This document shows positions 1 to 6,286 of a stretch of DNA of 8,122 nucleotides, in pieces. A program made the position numbers and the translations under genes. Origin of the DNA: an uncultured Oscillospiraceae bacterium (GTDB lineage: Bacteria > Bacillota > Clostridia > Oscillospirales > Oscillospiraceae); assembly GCA_944385595.1 (NCBI GenBank), contig CALWXY010000093.1, forward strand, positions 1 through 8,122, given 5' to 3'. The notes below the pieces were generated by a model. It ran no database searches. It was not told where the DNA came from and was given only the letters and a program-made list of their open reading frames with translations. Each line of letters starts with the position of its first letter. The stretch's first letter is position 1.

Positions 1-112
1 ACCCCTCCTGAGCTTTTGAAGGATAAGGGGTTCCGCGCGCTGCGGCGCGCGGCCAAAGGCGCTGCCTTTGGAATCCGCCACCTTTTGAAAAAGGTGGACG
101 AAAACTTTTGCG
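1..112. repeat. Tandem array of hairpins, probable dispersed repeat
   Basis: Inverted repeats sit almost end to end. ACCCCT (1-6) pairs with AGGGGT (26-31), with CCT/AGG inside. CCGCGCGC (33-40) pairs with GCGCGCGG (45-52) around TGCG. CCAAAGGC (53-60) pairs with GCCTTTGG (64-71) around GCT. CCACCTTTT (78-86) pairs with AAAAGGTGG (89-97). A weaker CGAAAA/TTTTGCG pair follows at 99-112. Three of the stems are perfect 8-9 bp helices. A protein frame crosses the array but has no family resemblance. I recall similar stem series between genes of Clostridia, but that is memory, not a search. The element may continue beyond the left edge. Confidence 0.6.
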
Positions 113-276
113 AGCCCAATATCGAGAGAACAGCAAGTGAAGAACTCTGTAAAATCGAGGCGCCCCTTAGTCGGAGTAGAAATTTGTCGAATTCCTCGAT
201 ATCGAGCGCCTCGTGGCGCGGAGTGGGACTGAGCACTCTTCAGTCTGGACGGCGCCGTGTCGGCGGCGCTTGAGAC
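113..276. other. Intergenic stretch without a gene, with small inverted repeats
   Basis: No coding region with a ribosome binding site or recognisable protein is present on either strand. The stretch contains a perfect 12-base palindrome CTCGATATCGAG (195-206), whose half ATATCGAG also occurs at 119-126. A long-range pair CGAGGCGC (156-163) with GCGCCTCG (206-213) and a hairpin GACTGA (227-232) with TCAGTC (240-245) are also visible. It links the two hairpin clusters at 1-112 and 277-363 and may belong with them in one larger element. Confidence 0.45.
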
Positions 277-363
277 TCGGATACGCGCAAAAAGATTTCT
301 TTTTGGAAGGGCGAAACCGTTTTTCTTTCTAAAAGAAAAATGGTTTCGCATTCGCGCCTCCGA
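277..363. repeat. Branched inverted repeat with an 18-bp stem, non-coding
   Basis: The core is a long hairpin at 311-349: GCGAAACCGTTTTTCTTT pairs with its complement around a CTA loop, 18 pairs including one G-T. Beside it, AAAAAGA (289-295) faces TCTTTTT (298-304). Both are enclosed by an outer stem of GCGC (285-288 with 354-357) and TCGGA/TCCGA (277-281 with 359-363). The result is a branched fold symmetrical on either strand. No T-run follows the main stem, so it is not a terminator for either direction. It resembles a dispersed intergenic repeat, but copy number cannot be seen here. Confidence 0.6.
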
Positions 364-416
364 TGCGCGCCGCATCCCCATTCAAGACTCCCCCGCCGCG
401 CACAGACAGCAGTATG

Positions 417-448
417 AAAAAACGACGCGGGGCCAAATGACCCCGCGT
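417..448 (-). terminator. Rho-independent terminator of the ntp operon
   Basis: On the transcribed strand ACGCGGGG pairs perfectly with CCCCGCGT (8 bp, extendable by a C-G and a T-G pair to leave an ATTT loop), followed by CG and six T. It starts four bases after the ntpD stop codon. The GC-rich stem plus T-run is a classic intrinsic terminator. The plus strand has no T-run after the stem, so it acts only on the ntp direction. Confidence 0.92.
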
Positions 449-452
449 ATTT

Positions 453-1106
453 TCAGTACTGATAGTTGTGCGCCTGCTGGAGCACCATGTCCTTGACCTT
501 CATCAGCCGAACCTTGGTCGACAGGTCGTTCTCCTCGAGCTTCATGGAGATATACTTGATGTTCTCCTGCATCCCGGGAATCATGACGTATTCCAGCGCG
601 TTGACGCGGCGGCGCGTCTTTTCGATCTCCTGGGCGAGCAGCTGCATGCTCTTCTCGACCTGCGCAAGCTCGAGCATGTCGGAAAAGACCTGGAACAGCT
701 TGGCGAGCGCGTCGTCCAGCTCGCCGGAGGTCTGCGCGAAGCCGTAGGGGTACATGTCGCCCGGCTCGACCTCCTCCGTCTTGAAGTCGAAGGCCGGCAC
801 GTTCACCGACATGATGTTCTGATAGCCCAGACCCAGCTCCACCTTCTGCCTCGGATACAGAAGCGCCTGCTCCAGCATCTCCGGCGACATGATGGCGCCC
901 GCCACGGTCATGGCGGCGAAGGCCTCGGTCAGCCCCTGCTCGACCCTGGCGCGCAGCTCGCGGTTGCGCTTGACTATCTCCATGAACTGCCGCATCAGCT
1001 CGTCGCGCTTATCCTTGAGCAGCTTGTGGCCGCGAGTGGCCGTCTTGAGGCGGCCCTTGAGCTGGTTGAGCACCATTCTGGTGGGCGTTATAGCCGCGGT
1101 TGGCAA
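453..1106 (-). CDS. ntpD: V-type ATPase subunit D (central rotor shaft)
   Basis: This is the rotor axle, the functional counterpart of F-type gamma, which turns inside the A3B3 head and passes torque to F, C and the K ring. The 217-residue product is of normal length. It shows the N-terminal family pattern TPTRMVLNQLKGRLK followed by RGHKLLKDKRDELMRQF (residues about 7-41) and the C-terminal pattern RRRVNALEYVMIPGM, with long helices at both ends forming the antiparallel coiled coil. The start is TTG, right after an in-frame TAA and eight bases from a perfect Shine-Dalgarno; starting at the first ATG would remove part of the conserved N-terminus. The TGA stop is followed closely by an intrinsic terminator, so this is the last gene of the operon. 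Confidence 0.97.
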   Translation of the reverse strand: MPTAAITPTRMVLNQLKGRLKTATRGHKLLKDKRDELMRQFMEIVKRNRELRARVEQGLTEAFAAMTVAGAIMSPEMLEQALLYPRQKVELGLGYQNIMSVNVPAFDFKTEEVEPGDMYPYGFAQTSGELDDALAKLFQVFSDMLELAQVEKSMQLLAQEIEKTRRRVNALEYVMIPGMQENIKYISMKLEENDLSTKVRLMKVKDMVLQQAHNYQY

Positions 1107-1111
1107 TTAAG

Positions 1112-1120
1112 TCACCTCCT
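1112..1120 (-). promoter_or_regulatory. Ribosome binding site that fixes the TTG start of ntpD
   Basis: The transcribed strand reads AGGAGGTGA, a full anti-16S match, with eight bases between AGGAGG and the TTG at 1106. A TAA lies directly upstream of the TTG in frame, and the first ATG is ten codons further in, so TTG is the only well-placed start. Confidence 0.88.
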
Positions 1121-1143
1121 GAGAGCAACTGGCCTGAATCGGG

Positions 1144-2520
1144 CTAGTCCTCCTTCTTCATATACTTGTCGATATGCTCCACCTTGACACGCTTCAGCTC
1201 GCTCTTCGGCAGTATGCTCAGAAGCTCCCAGCCGAGGTCGAGGGTCTCCTCTATGCTGCGGTTCGTGTCGTTGCCCTGGTTGACGTAGCGCTTCTCGAAC
1301 TCCTCGGCGAACTTCGCGTAGAGCTTATCCGTCTCGGTCAGGGCGGCCTCGCCGAGTATGGTCATGAGCTCGGCGGCGTCCTTGCCGCGGGAATAGGCCG
1401 CGAACAGCTGGTTCATCGTGCCGGAGTGATCCTCGCGCGTCTTGCCGACGCCTATGCCCTTGTCCTTCAGACGGCTCAGGCTGGGCAGAACGTCCACGGG
1501 CGGGACTATGCCCTTGCGGTACAGCTCGCGGGAGAGGATTATCTGACCCTCGGTGATGTAGCCCGTGAGGTCGGGTATCGGGTGGGTCTTGTCGTCCTCA
1601 GGCATGGTGAGTATGGGGATCATCGTAATCGAGCCCTCTTTGCCGACGCGGCGGCCGGCGCGCTCGTACATGGTGGCGAGGTCGGTGTAGAGGTAGCCGG
1701 GGTAGCCGCGGCGGCCCGGAACCTCCTTCTTCGCGGCGGAGATCTCACGCAGCGCCTCGGCGTAGTTGGTGATATCCGTCAGTATGACGAGGACGTGCAT
1801 ATCCTTCTCGAACGCGAGGTACTCGGCGGCGGTCAGCGCCATGCGCGGCGTCGCTATACGCTCGACGGCGGGGTTATTTGCGAGGTTTATGAACAGCACG
1901 GTTCTGTCGATGGCGCCGGTGCGCTTGAACTCCTGCACGAAGAACTCCGACTCCTCGAAGGTGATGCCTATGGCGGCGAAGACGACGGCGAAGTTCGACT
2001 CGGTGCCGAGCACTCGCGCCTGGCGGGCAATCTGCGCCGCGAGGTTCGCGTGCGGCAGGCCGGAGCCGGAGAATATGGGCAGCTTCTGGCCACGGACCAG
2101 CGTGTTCAGGCCGTCGATGGTGGAGACGCCGGTCTGTATGAACTCGGACGGGTAGGCGCGCGCGGCGGGGTTCATGGGCAGGCCGTTAATGTCCCTGTGC
2201 TCCTCGGCGAGGATCTCGGGGCCGCCGTCTATGGGGTTGCCCATGCCGTCGAACACGCGGCCGAGCATATCCTCGGACACGGCGAGCTCGAGGCTGTGGC
2301 CCAGAAAGCGCACCTTGCTCTGCGCGAGGTTTATGCCCGCGGCGGACTCGAACAGCTGCACGACGGCGGTGTCGCCGTTGACCTCAAGCACCTTGCAGCG
2401 CCTCGTCTCGCCGGAGGGCAGCTCTATCTCAGCCAGCTCGTCGTAGGTGACGCCCTCGACGTTTTTGACCATCATAAGGGGGCTGGCGATTTCAGTAATT
2501 GTTCTGTATTCCTTGATCAC
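1144..2520 (-). CDS. ntpB: V-type ATPase subunit B (non-catalytic nucleotide-binding)
   Basis: This is the regulatory partner of subunit A in the A3B3 head. It has 458 residues, as usual. In place of a Walker A loop it has SGSGLPH (151-157), which lacks the lysine and marks it as the B type. IGITFEESEFF, ATPRMALTAAEYLA and MHVLVILTDITNYAEALRE (from 241) follow. LPSLSRLKDKGIG places Arg350 where the arginine finger reaches into the A site; from memory, E. hirae NtpB uses the same residue number. HPIPDLTGYITEGQI (313-327) is also diagnostic. The GTG start overlaps the ntpA stop by four bases and has a GGAGGTGA ribosome binding site. The stop is TAG, with 37 bases before ntpD. The whole protein reads very like the Firmicute NtpB proteins. 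Confidence 0.98.
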   Translation of the reverse strand: MIKEYRTITEIASPLMMVKNVEGVTYDELAEIELPSGETRRCKVLEVNGDTAVVQLFESAAGINLAQSKVRFLGHSLELAVSEDMLGRVFDGMGNPIDGGPEILAEEHRDINGLPMNPAARAYPSEFIQTGVSTIDGLNTLVRGQKLPIFSGSGLPHANLAAQIARQARVLGTESNFAVVFAAIGITFEESEFFVQEFKRTGAIDRTVLFINLANNPAVERIATPRMALTAAEYLAFEKDMHVLVILTDITNYAEALREISAAKKEVPGRRGYPGYLYTDLATMYERAGRRVGKEGSITMIPILTMPEDDKTHPIPDLTGYITEGQIILSRELYRKGIVPPVDVLPSLSRLKDKGIGVGKTREDHSGTMNQLFAAYSRGKDAAELMTILGEAALTETDKLYAKFAEEFEKRYVNQGNDTNRSIEETLDLGWELLSILPKSELKRVKVEHIDKYMKKED

Positions 2521-4286
2521 TGATCCTCACCTCCGGCTGTAATCTCCGCGATCTCGGCGGTCATCTGCTTCACGATGCCGTCGTAGACCTCGGCGTATTT
2601 ATCGGCGTCGACGCTCTTGGCGCGGCCTATGCCGTCGCGCGCCTGGATGGAGAAGAGCTTCTCCAGCTCAGCGCCCTTGCCGAGCGCCGCGCGGCACAGC
2701 GAGTCGTACTCGAGTATCATGCCGAGCAGCTTGAATTGCCTGTCGCAGGAGGAATAGCTGTCGATATCGACGAATGCGTTCTGCTGCAGGAAGTCCTCGC
2801 GGATCATCTTCGCCGTCTCAAGCGTGAGGCGGTCGTTCGCGCCGAGCGCGTCCTGGCCGACTAGCTTGACTATCTCCTGCAGGCTGGCCTCCTCCTGGAG
2901 CAGCGTCATGGCGCGCTCGCGGTTTTTCATGAAGGCGGGGCCGAACTGCTCGTCGTACCACGGCTTGAGGCCGTCGATATACAGCGAGTAGCTGCTCAGC
3001 CAGTTGATGGCCGGGAAGTGGCGGGCGTAGGCGAGGCTGGAGTCGAGACCCCAGAACACCTTGACTATACGCATGGTGGCCTGCGAGACCGGCTCAGACG
3101 TATCGCCGCCCGGAGGCGACACGGCGCCGATGGCGGTGAGGCTGCCGCGTCTGTCGTCCGAGCCGAGGCATCTCACGACGCCGGCGCGCTCGTAGAACTG
3201 GGCGAGGCGGGAGGCGAGGTATGCGGGGTAGCCCTCCTCGCCGGGCATCTCCTCGAGTCGGCCGGACATCTCGCGCAGGGCCTCGGCCCAGCGGGAGGTG
3301 GAGTCGGCTATGACGGCGACGTCGTAGCCCATGTCGCGGAAGTACTCGGCTATGGTGATACCGGTGTAGATCGACGCCTCGCGCGCCGCGACGGGCATAT
3401 CGGAGGTGTTTGCGATAAGCACGGTGCGCTTCATCAGCGGCTCGCCGGTGCGCGGGTCGTGCAGCTCGGGGAACTCGTTCAGAACGTCGGTCATCTCGTT
3501 GCCGCGCTCGCCGCAGCCGATGTAGACGACTATGTCGACGTCCGACCACTTGGCGAGCTGGTGCTGGACGACGGTCTTGCCGGAGCCGAAGGGGCCGGGG
3601 ACAGCGGCGGTGCCGCCTTTGGCGAGCGGGAACAGGGTGTCGATGACGCGCTGGCCGCTCATCAGCGGGCGGTTCGGCACGAATTTGTTGACGTAGGGGC
3701 GGTTGACGCGCACAGGCCATTTCTGCATCATGGTGAGCTCATGGTCGGCGCCCTTGGCGTCGGTCACGACGGCGACGACGGCCTCGACATTGAAGCTGCC
3801 GGCCTTGATGCTCTTGACCGTGCCGGTGACGCCGACGGGGACGAGTATTTTGTGCAGCACGGCGGTGGTCTCCTGGACGGTGCCGATGACGTCGCCGGGG
3901 ACGACGCTGTCGCCCTCCTTGACGGTCGGGACGAAGTCCCACATGCGGCTGCGGTTCAGGGCCGGGATGCTGACGCCGCGGGGGATGGTGTGGCCGGTCA
4001 GCTCGCGCACCTCGGTGAGGGGGCGCTGTATACCGTCGTAAATATTCTCCAGAAGGCCGGGTCCGAGCTCCACCGAGAGGGGGTAGCCGGTGGTGGTGAC
4101 CTCGGCGCCGGGGCCGAGACCGCTGGTCTCCTCATAGACCTGGATGGAGGCGCGGTCGCCGGTCATATTGAGTATCTCGCCTATAAGTCCCAGCTCGCCG
4201 ACGCGCACGACGTCGGAGACGTTAGCGTCCTGCATACCCTCGGCAACGACCAGCGGGCCGGAAACTTTGATTACTTTTCCGCTCAT
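2517..4286 (-). CDS. ntpA: V-type ATPase catalytic subunit A
   Basis: This is the catalytic subunit of the A3B3 head (EC 7.1.2.2 or the Na+ form), where ATP is hydrolysed or made. It has 589 residues, the usual length. In order it shows an N-terminal beta-barrel (about 1-75), the A-type non-homologous insert (about 110-190, with VKEGDSVVPGDVIGTV), the nucleotide-binding domain and a helical C-terminal domain. The Walker A loop GPFGSGKT is at 231-238 (Lys237), the GERGNEM motif carries catalytic Glu260 and Arg261, and VAVIADSTSRWAEALRE holds the Walker B Asp328. All key residues are present. The ATG has a GGAAGG stretch upstream. The TGA stop overlaps the GTG start of ntpB by four bases (GTGA), so A and B, needed in equal numbers, are likely coupled. 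Confidence 0.98.
   Translation of the reverse strand: MSGKVIKVSGPLVVAEGMQDANVSDVVRVGELGLIGEILNMTGDRASIQVYEETSGLGPGAEVTTTGYPLSVELGPGLLENIYDGIQRPLTEVRELTGHTIPRGVSIPALNRSRMWDFVPTVKEGDSVVPGDVIGTVQETTAVLHKILVPVGVTGTVKSIKAGSFNVEAVVAVVTDAKGADHELTMMQKWPVRVNRPYVNKFVPNRPLMSGQRVIDTLFPLAKGGTAAVPGPFGSGKTVVQHQLAKWSDVDIVVYIGCGERGNEMTDVLNEFPELHDPRTGEPLMKRTVLIANTSDMPVAAREASIYTGITIAEYFRDMGYDVAVIADSTSRWAEALREMSGRLEEMPGEEGYPAYLASRLAQFYERAGVVRCLGSDDRRGSLTAIGAVSPPGGDTSEPVSQATMRIVKVFWGLDSSLAYARHFPAINWLSSYSLYIDGLKPWYDEQFGPAFMKNRERAMTLLQEEASLQEIVKLVGQDALGANDRLTLETAKMIREDFLQQNAFVDIDSYSSCDRQFKLLGMILEYDSLCRAALGKGAELEKLFSIQARDGIGRAKSVDADKYAEVYDGIVKQMTAEIAEITAGGEDQ
2527..2534 (-). promoter_or_regulatory. Ribosome binding site for ntpB inside the end of ntpA
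   Basis: The transcribed strand reads GGAGGTGA, nine bases (GGAGG to start) before the GTG at 2520. It lies within the last codons of ntpA and supports the GTG start in the 4-base stop/start overlap. Confidence 0.8.
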
Positions 4287-4326
4287 TTACTTACCTTCCT
4301 TCATTCGAAGTTGTGTGACCGGCGCC

Positions 4327-4638
4327 TCATATGGCGCTGCCGACCGCGCGCTCAACGGCGGCGTTCAGCGCCATCTGCCCCAGTCCGAGGCTGCCGCTCT
4401 TGCCGGGTATGAGTATGACCGCGGGCGTCGGCAGATCCTTGAGCCTGTCGATCTCGTGCTGAAGCTCGAGCGCCAGGTTCTCCTCGATATAAATGATGGC
4501 GTATTCCTCGCGGGAATGCGTCAGTTTTTTGAATTCGGCTCTGGCCTCGTCGGCGTTCTCGACCGGAAATACCTCCAGCCCCAGCGCCTTGAAGCCCATG
4601 ACTGTGTCTCTCGAGCCCAAAACTGCAATTTTAAGCAT
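4327..4638 (-). CDS. ntpG: V-type ATPase subunit F (central stalk)
   Basis: This is the small central-stalk subunit that binds subunit D and stiffens the rotor axle; it is called NtpG in E. hirae and AtpF or subunit F elsewhere. The 103-residue product is of normal length and shows the CheY-like alpha/beta pattern of the family: LKIAVLGSRDTVMGFKALGL at residues 2-21, then EEYAIIYIEE, PAVILIPGKSGS and the terminal VERAVGSAI. The ATG overlaps the ntpC stop by eight bases (ATGCTTAA), and a GAGGGTGA inside the end of ntpC can serve as its ribosome binding site. The stop is TGA, 40 bases before ntpA. The gene symbol is by position and by analogy with the E. hirae operon. Confidence 0.95.
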   Translation of the reverse strand: MLKIAVLGSRDTVMGFKALGLEVFPVENADEARAEFKKLTHSREEYAIIYIEENLALELQHEIDRLKDLPTPAVILIPGKSGSLGLGQMALNAAVERAVGSAI

Positions 4639-5632
4639 AGCTCACCCTCAGCCTTTCCCTGATAGTCTCCGGCTTTATCCCAGCGAGGAAGCCGGTGAGT
4701 ATCATGCGCACGGCGGTCAGCTCGTTTTCGACGGCGGCGAGGTAGGCAATGACCGGCGCGTCGCCGAAGCTCTTGAGCTTCGCGTTTTTCAGAAAGGCCA
4801 CGACGGCGTTGTCGCAGGCCATCTCGAAGGCGGTCATCGTGCCGCCCTTGGCGGCCTCGCCTCCGAGGCGGGCGGCCTCGGCGTAGACGGTGCCGGAGTA
4901 TAGCTCCGCGAGCGTGTCGTTCACGGCGGCTGACGCCACCTGCTCGACGCTCGCGCCTCCCCCGCTCACGAGCGCGGTCTTCATGAACTCGAGGTCGCGC
5001 CCCATACGCACGGTACGCACGGCGGAGCGGAGGTTCGCCCCGTCTATGAGCGTTTTCACATAGGCGCCCATGAAGCTGCCGGACATCTGACCGGCTATGG
5101 CGCTCAGCTCGGCGAAGTAGGCCCTGTCGAGGCAGAAGTCGGCCAGCTGGGGGTTGTTGGTTCTGGCGAGTATGCCCCTCGCCTCGCCCATGGCGTGGGC
5201 GAGGACGGTGGGCACCGCCCTGTAGTCGTCGGTGTCGTAGGCCTCGGCCAGAGTCTGCGCGCTCACGCGCCCGGAGCCGGACAGCAGGTGCTCGCCCGAT
5301 ACCCCCGCGCCGCGCGACTTGATGATGACCTTGGCGTTGTGGTAGTCGTATTTCAGCTCGAAGGCCTCCGCCGCGCCCTTCTCCGGCGCGAAGGAGCCTA
5401 TCTCCGCGAAAACCGCGGCGCGCCGCTGAGCGAGCGCCGCGTCGACCTCGGCGGCGTTCATGCGGGACATGTCCTCATATCCGCAGTCCATGAGCACCTT
5501 GGCCGCATCCTCATAGCCCGGGGCGGCGAGCATACGCTCGAGCAGCTCGCCCGTGAGCATTTTCGACTCCCTGGCCTTGACCATTGCCGACAGGAACAGA
5601 TAATCGCGATCTGTTATCATTTTGTCTGACAA
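4631..5632 (-). CDS. ntpC: V-type ATPase subunit C (central-stalk socket)
   Basis: This subunit (equivalent to eukaryotic subunit d) is the funnel-shaped socket that couples the D/F axle to the K ring. It has no catalytic site. The product is 333 residues, typical for the family, alpha-helical, with no membrane segment. The N-terminal pattern MVKARESKMLTGELLERML (residues 17-35) and the C-terminal pattern ENELTAVRMILTGFLAGIK followed by RERLR match the family. The start is TTG, chosen because of a near-perfect Shine-Dalgarno seven bases away and an in-frame TAA just upstream; starting at the ATG four codons later would leave poor spacing. The TAA stop lies inside the start region of ntpG, an 8-base overlap, which suggests translational coupling between two parts of the rotor. 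Confidence 0.95.
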   Translation of the reverse strand: MSDKMITDRDYLFLSAMVKARESKMLTGELLERMLAAPGYEDAAKVLMDCGYEDMSRMNAAEVDAALAQRRAAVFAEIGSFAPEKGAAEAFELKYDYHNAKVIIKSRGAGVSGEHLLSGSGRVSAQTLAEAYDTDDYRAVPTVLAHAMGEARGILARTNNPQLADFCLDRAYFAELSAIAGQMSGSFMGAYVKTLIDGANLRSAVRTVRMGRDLEFMKTALVSGGGASVEQVASAAVNDTLAELYSGTVYAEAARLGGEAAKGGTMTAFEMACDNAVVAFLKNAKLKSFGDAPVIAYLAAVENELTAVRMILTGFLAGIKPETIRERLRVSYA

Positions 5633-5638
5633 TATAAT

Positions 5639-5646
5639 ACCTCCTT
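5639..5646 (-). promoter_or_regulatory. Ribosome binding site that fixes the TTG start of ntpC
   Basis: The transcribed strand reads AAGGAGGT, with seven bases between AGGAGG and the TTG at 5632. An in-frame TAA at 5645-5647 bounds the frame upstream, and the first ATG downstream (5620) would be 19 bases from AGGAGG. The TTG is therefore the best start. Confidence 0.85.
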
Positions 5647-5648
5647 AC

Positions 5649-5666
5649 CGGCTTCCGGAGAAGCCG
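5649..5666 (-). other. Hairpin with UNCG tetraloop between ntpE and ntpC
   Basis: On the transcribed strand the sequence reads CGGCTTC-TCCG-GAAGCCG, a perfect 7-bp stem closing a UCCG loop on a C-G pair, which is the unusually stable cUNCGg class. It starts five bases after the ntpE stop codon and ends two bases before the Shine-Dalgarno of ntpC. No T-run follows, so it is not an intrinsic terminator. A role in mRNA processing, protection of the upstream message or lowering ntpC translation is possible but only inferred. Confidence 0.6.
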
Positions 5667-5671
5667 CGGTC

Positions 5672-6259
5672 TCAGCCAAACAGCACCTCGGCCACCTGAG
5701 AGGCCAGCTGGTATCTGTACTGGGAAATGAGCGTGTCGAGACTGCTGTTGATCTCGATGTCGCCCTCGCGGAGTATGACGCCGCCGGGTATGTCGCGCAC
5801 GGCGCCTTTATACACGAGCTTGCCGCGCTCGCCGAGGGCTTTGTTCGCGAGCTTCGCGACGGTCTCGCCGAGGTGAGAGTCGCGCTCGGAGAGGACTATC
5901 TCCTCCGCCCCGCTCTCGGCGGCCTTGGCGGCGAGGGACGCGAGCAGCGCCGCGTACTTCTCCTCAGGCATGGCGAGCACGTCGGCAGCGGCCTTGTCGA
6001 AGGCCTCGGAGACCATGTCCTGCTTGAGGGTGAGGACGCTCTTTTTGGCCTCCATCTCGGCGGTGCGGCCGAGGCGCTGGACCCGCGCCTCGCAGTCCTT
6101 GACGCCGGAGCGGACTATACGCCAGTATTCGTCCTGCGCTTTTTTGTCGTAGTCCCCGCGCACCTGCTCGCAGCGGGCGCCGGCATCCGCCCGGACTGCC
6201 GCGGCCTCGGCCTCGGCGTCGGCGATTATGCGCGCGGTAATCTTTTCAATACCGTTCAT
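5672..6259 (-). CDS. ntpE: V-type ATPase subunit E (peripheral stalk)
   Basis: This is the peripheral-stalk subunit that, with a small coiled-coil partner (subunit G/H), holds the A3B3 head still against rotation. The product is 195 residues, normal for the family. Residues about 1-90 are rich in Ala, Glu, Lys and Arg with no prolines or membrane segment, as expected for the long stalk helix. The C-terminal part is globular and ends in the family motif GGVILREGDIEINSSLDTLI (about residues 157-176). The ATG follows an AAGGA about nine bases upstream; ntpK ends 27 bases before it. The stop is TGA, and a stable hairpin (5649-5666) lies just downstream, before ntpC. The partner stalk gene is not in this window, and in related operons it precedes ntpI. 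Confidence 0.95.
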   Translation of the reverse strand: MNGIEKITARIIADAEAEAAAVRADAGARCEQVRGDYDKKAQDEYWRIVRSGVKDCEARVQRLGRTAEMEAKKSVLTLKQDMVSEAFDKAAADVLAMPEEKYAALLASLAAKAAESGAEEIVLSERDSHLGETVAKLANKALGERGKLVYKGAVRDIPGGVILREGDIEINSSLDTLISQYRYQLASQVAEVLFG

Positions 6260-6286
6260 AAGCTCAGTCCTTCAGCCCGGAGCCTG

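Noticed and set aside
1..112. CRISPR array or rRNA/tRNA gene in the left-hand repeat region
   Set aside because: The hairpins differ in sequence, there are no regularly spaced identical repeats, and no tRNA arm pattern or rRNA motif is visible.
16..273. Possible small gene on the plus strand at the left edge (85 codons)
   Set aside because: It runs straight through the hairpin array, has no clear ribosome binding site, and the product has no recognisable pattern.
311..349. The 18-bp hairpin as an intrinsic terminator
   Set aside because: Neither strand has a T-run after the stem, and the T and A tracts lie inside the stem itself; the real ntp terminator is at 417-448.
257..496. Possible small gene on the plus strand overlapping the terminator and the end of ntpD
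   Set aside because: It crosses the 18-bp hairpin, the operon terminator and part of ntpD; the product is not protein-like.
1174..2523. Long open frame on the plus strand opposite ntpB (about 449 codons)
   Set aside because: It is antisense to a clearly conserved gene, resembles no protein family, and arises from the GC-rich third positions of ntpB.
3018..4412. Long open frame on the plus strand opposite ntpA (about 464 codons)
   Set aside because: Low-complexity Gly/Ala/Asp/Val-rich product antisense to ntpA; explained by codon bias of the real gene.
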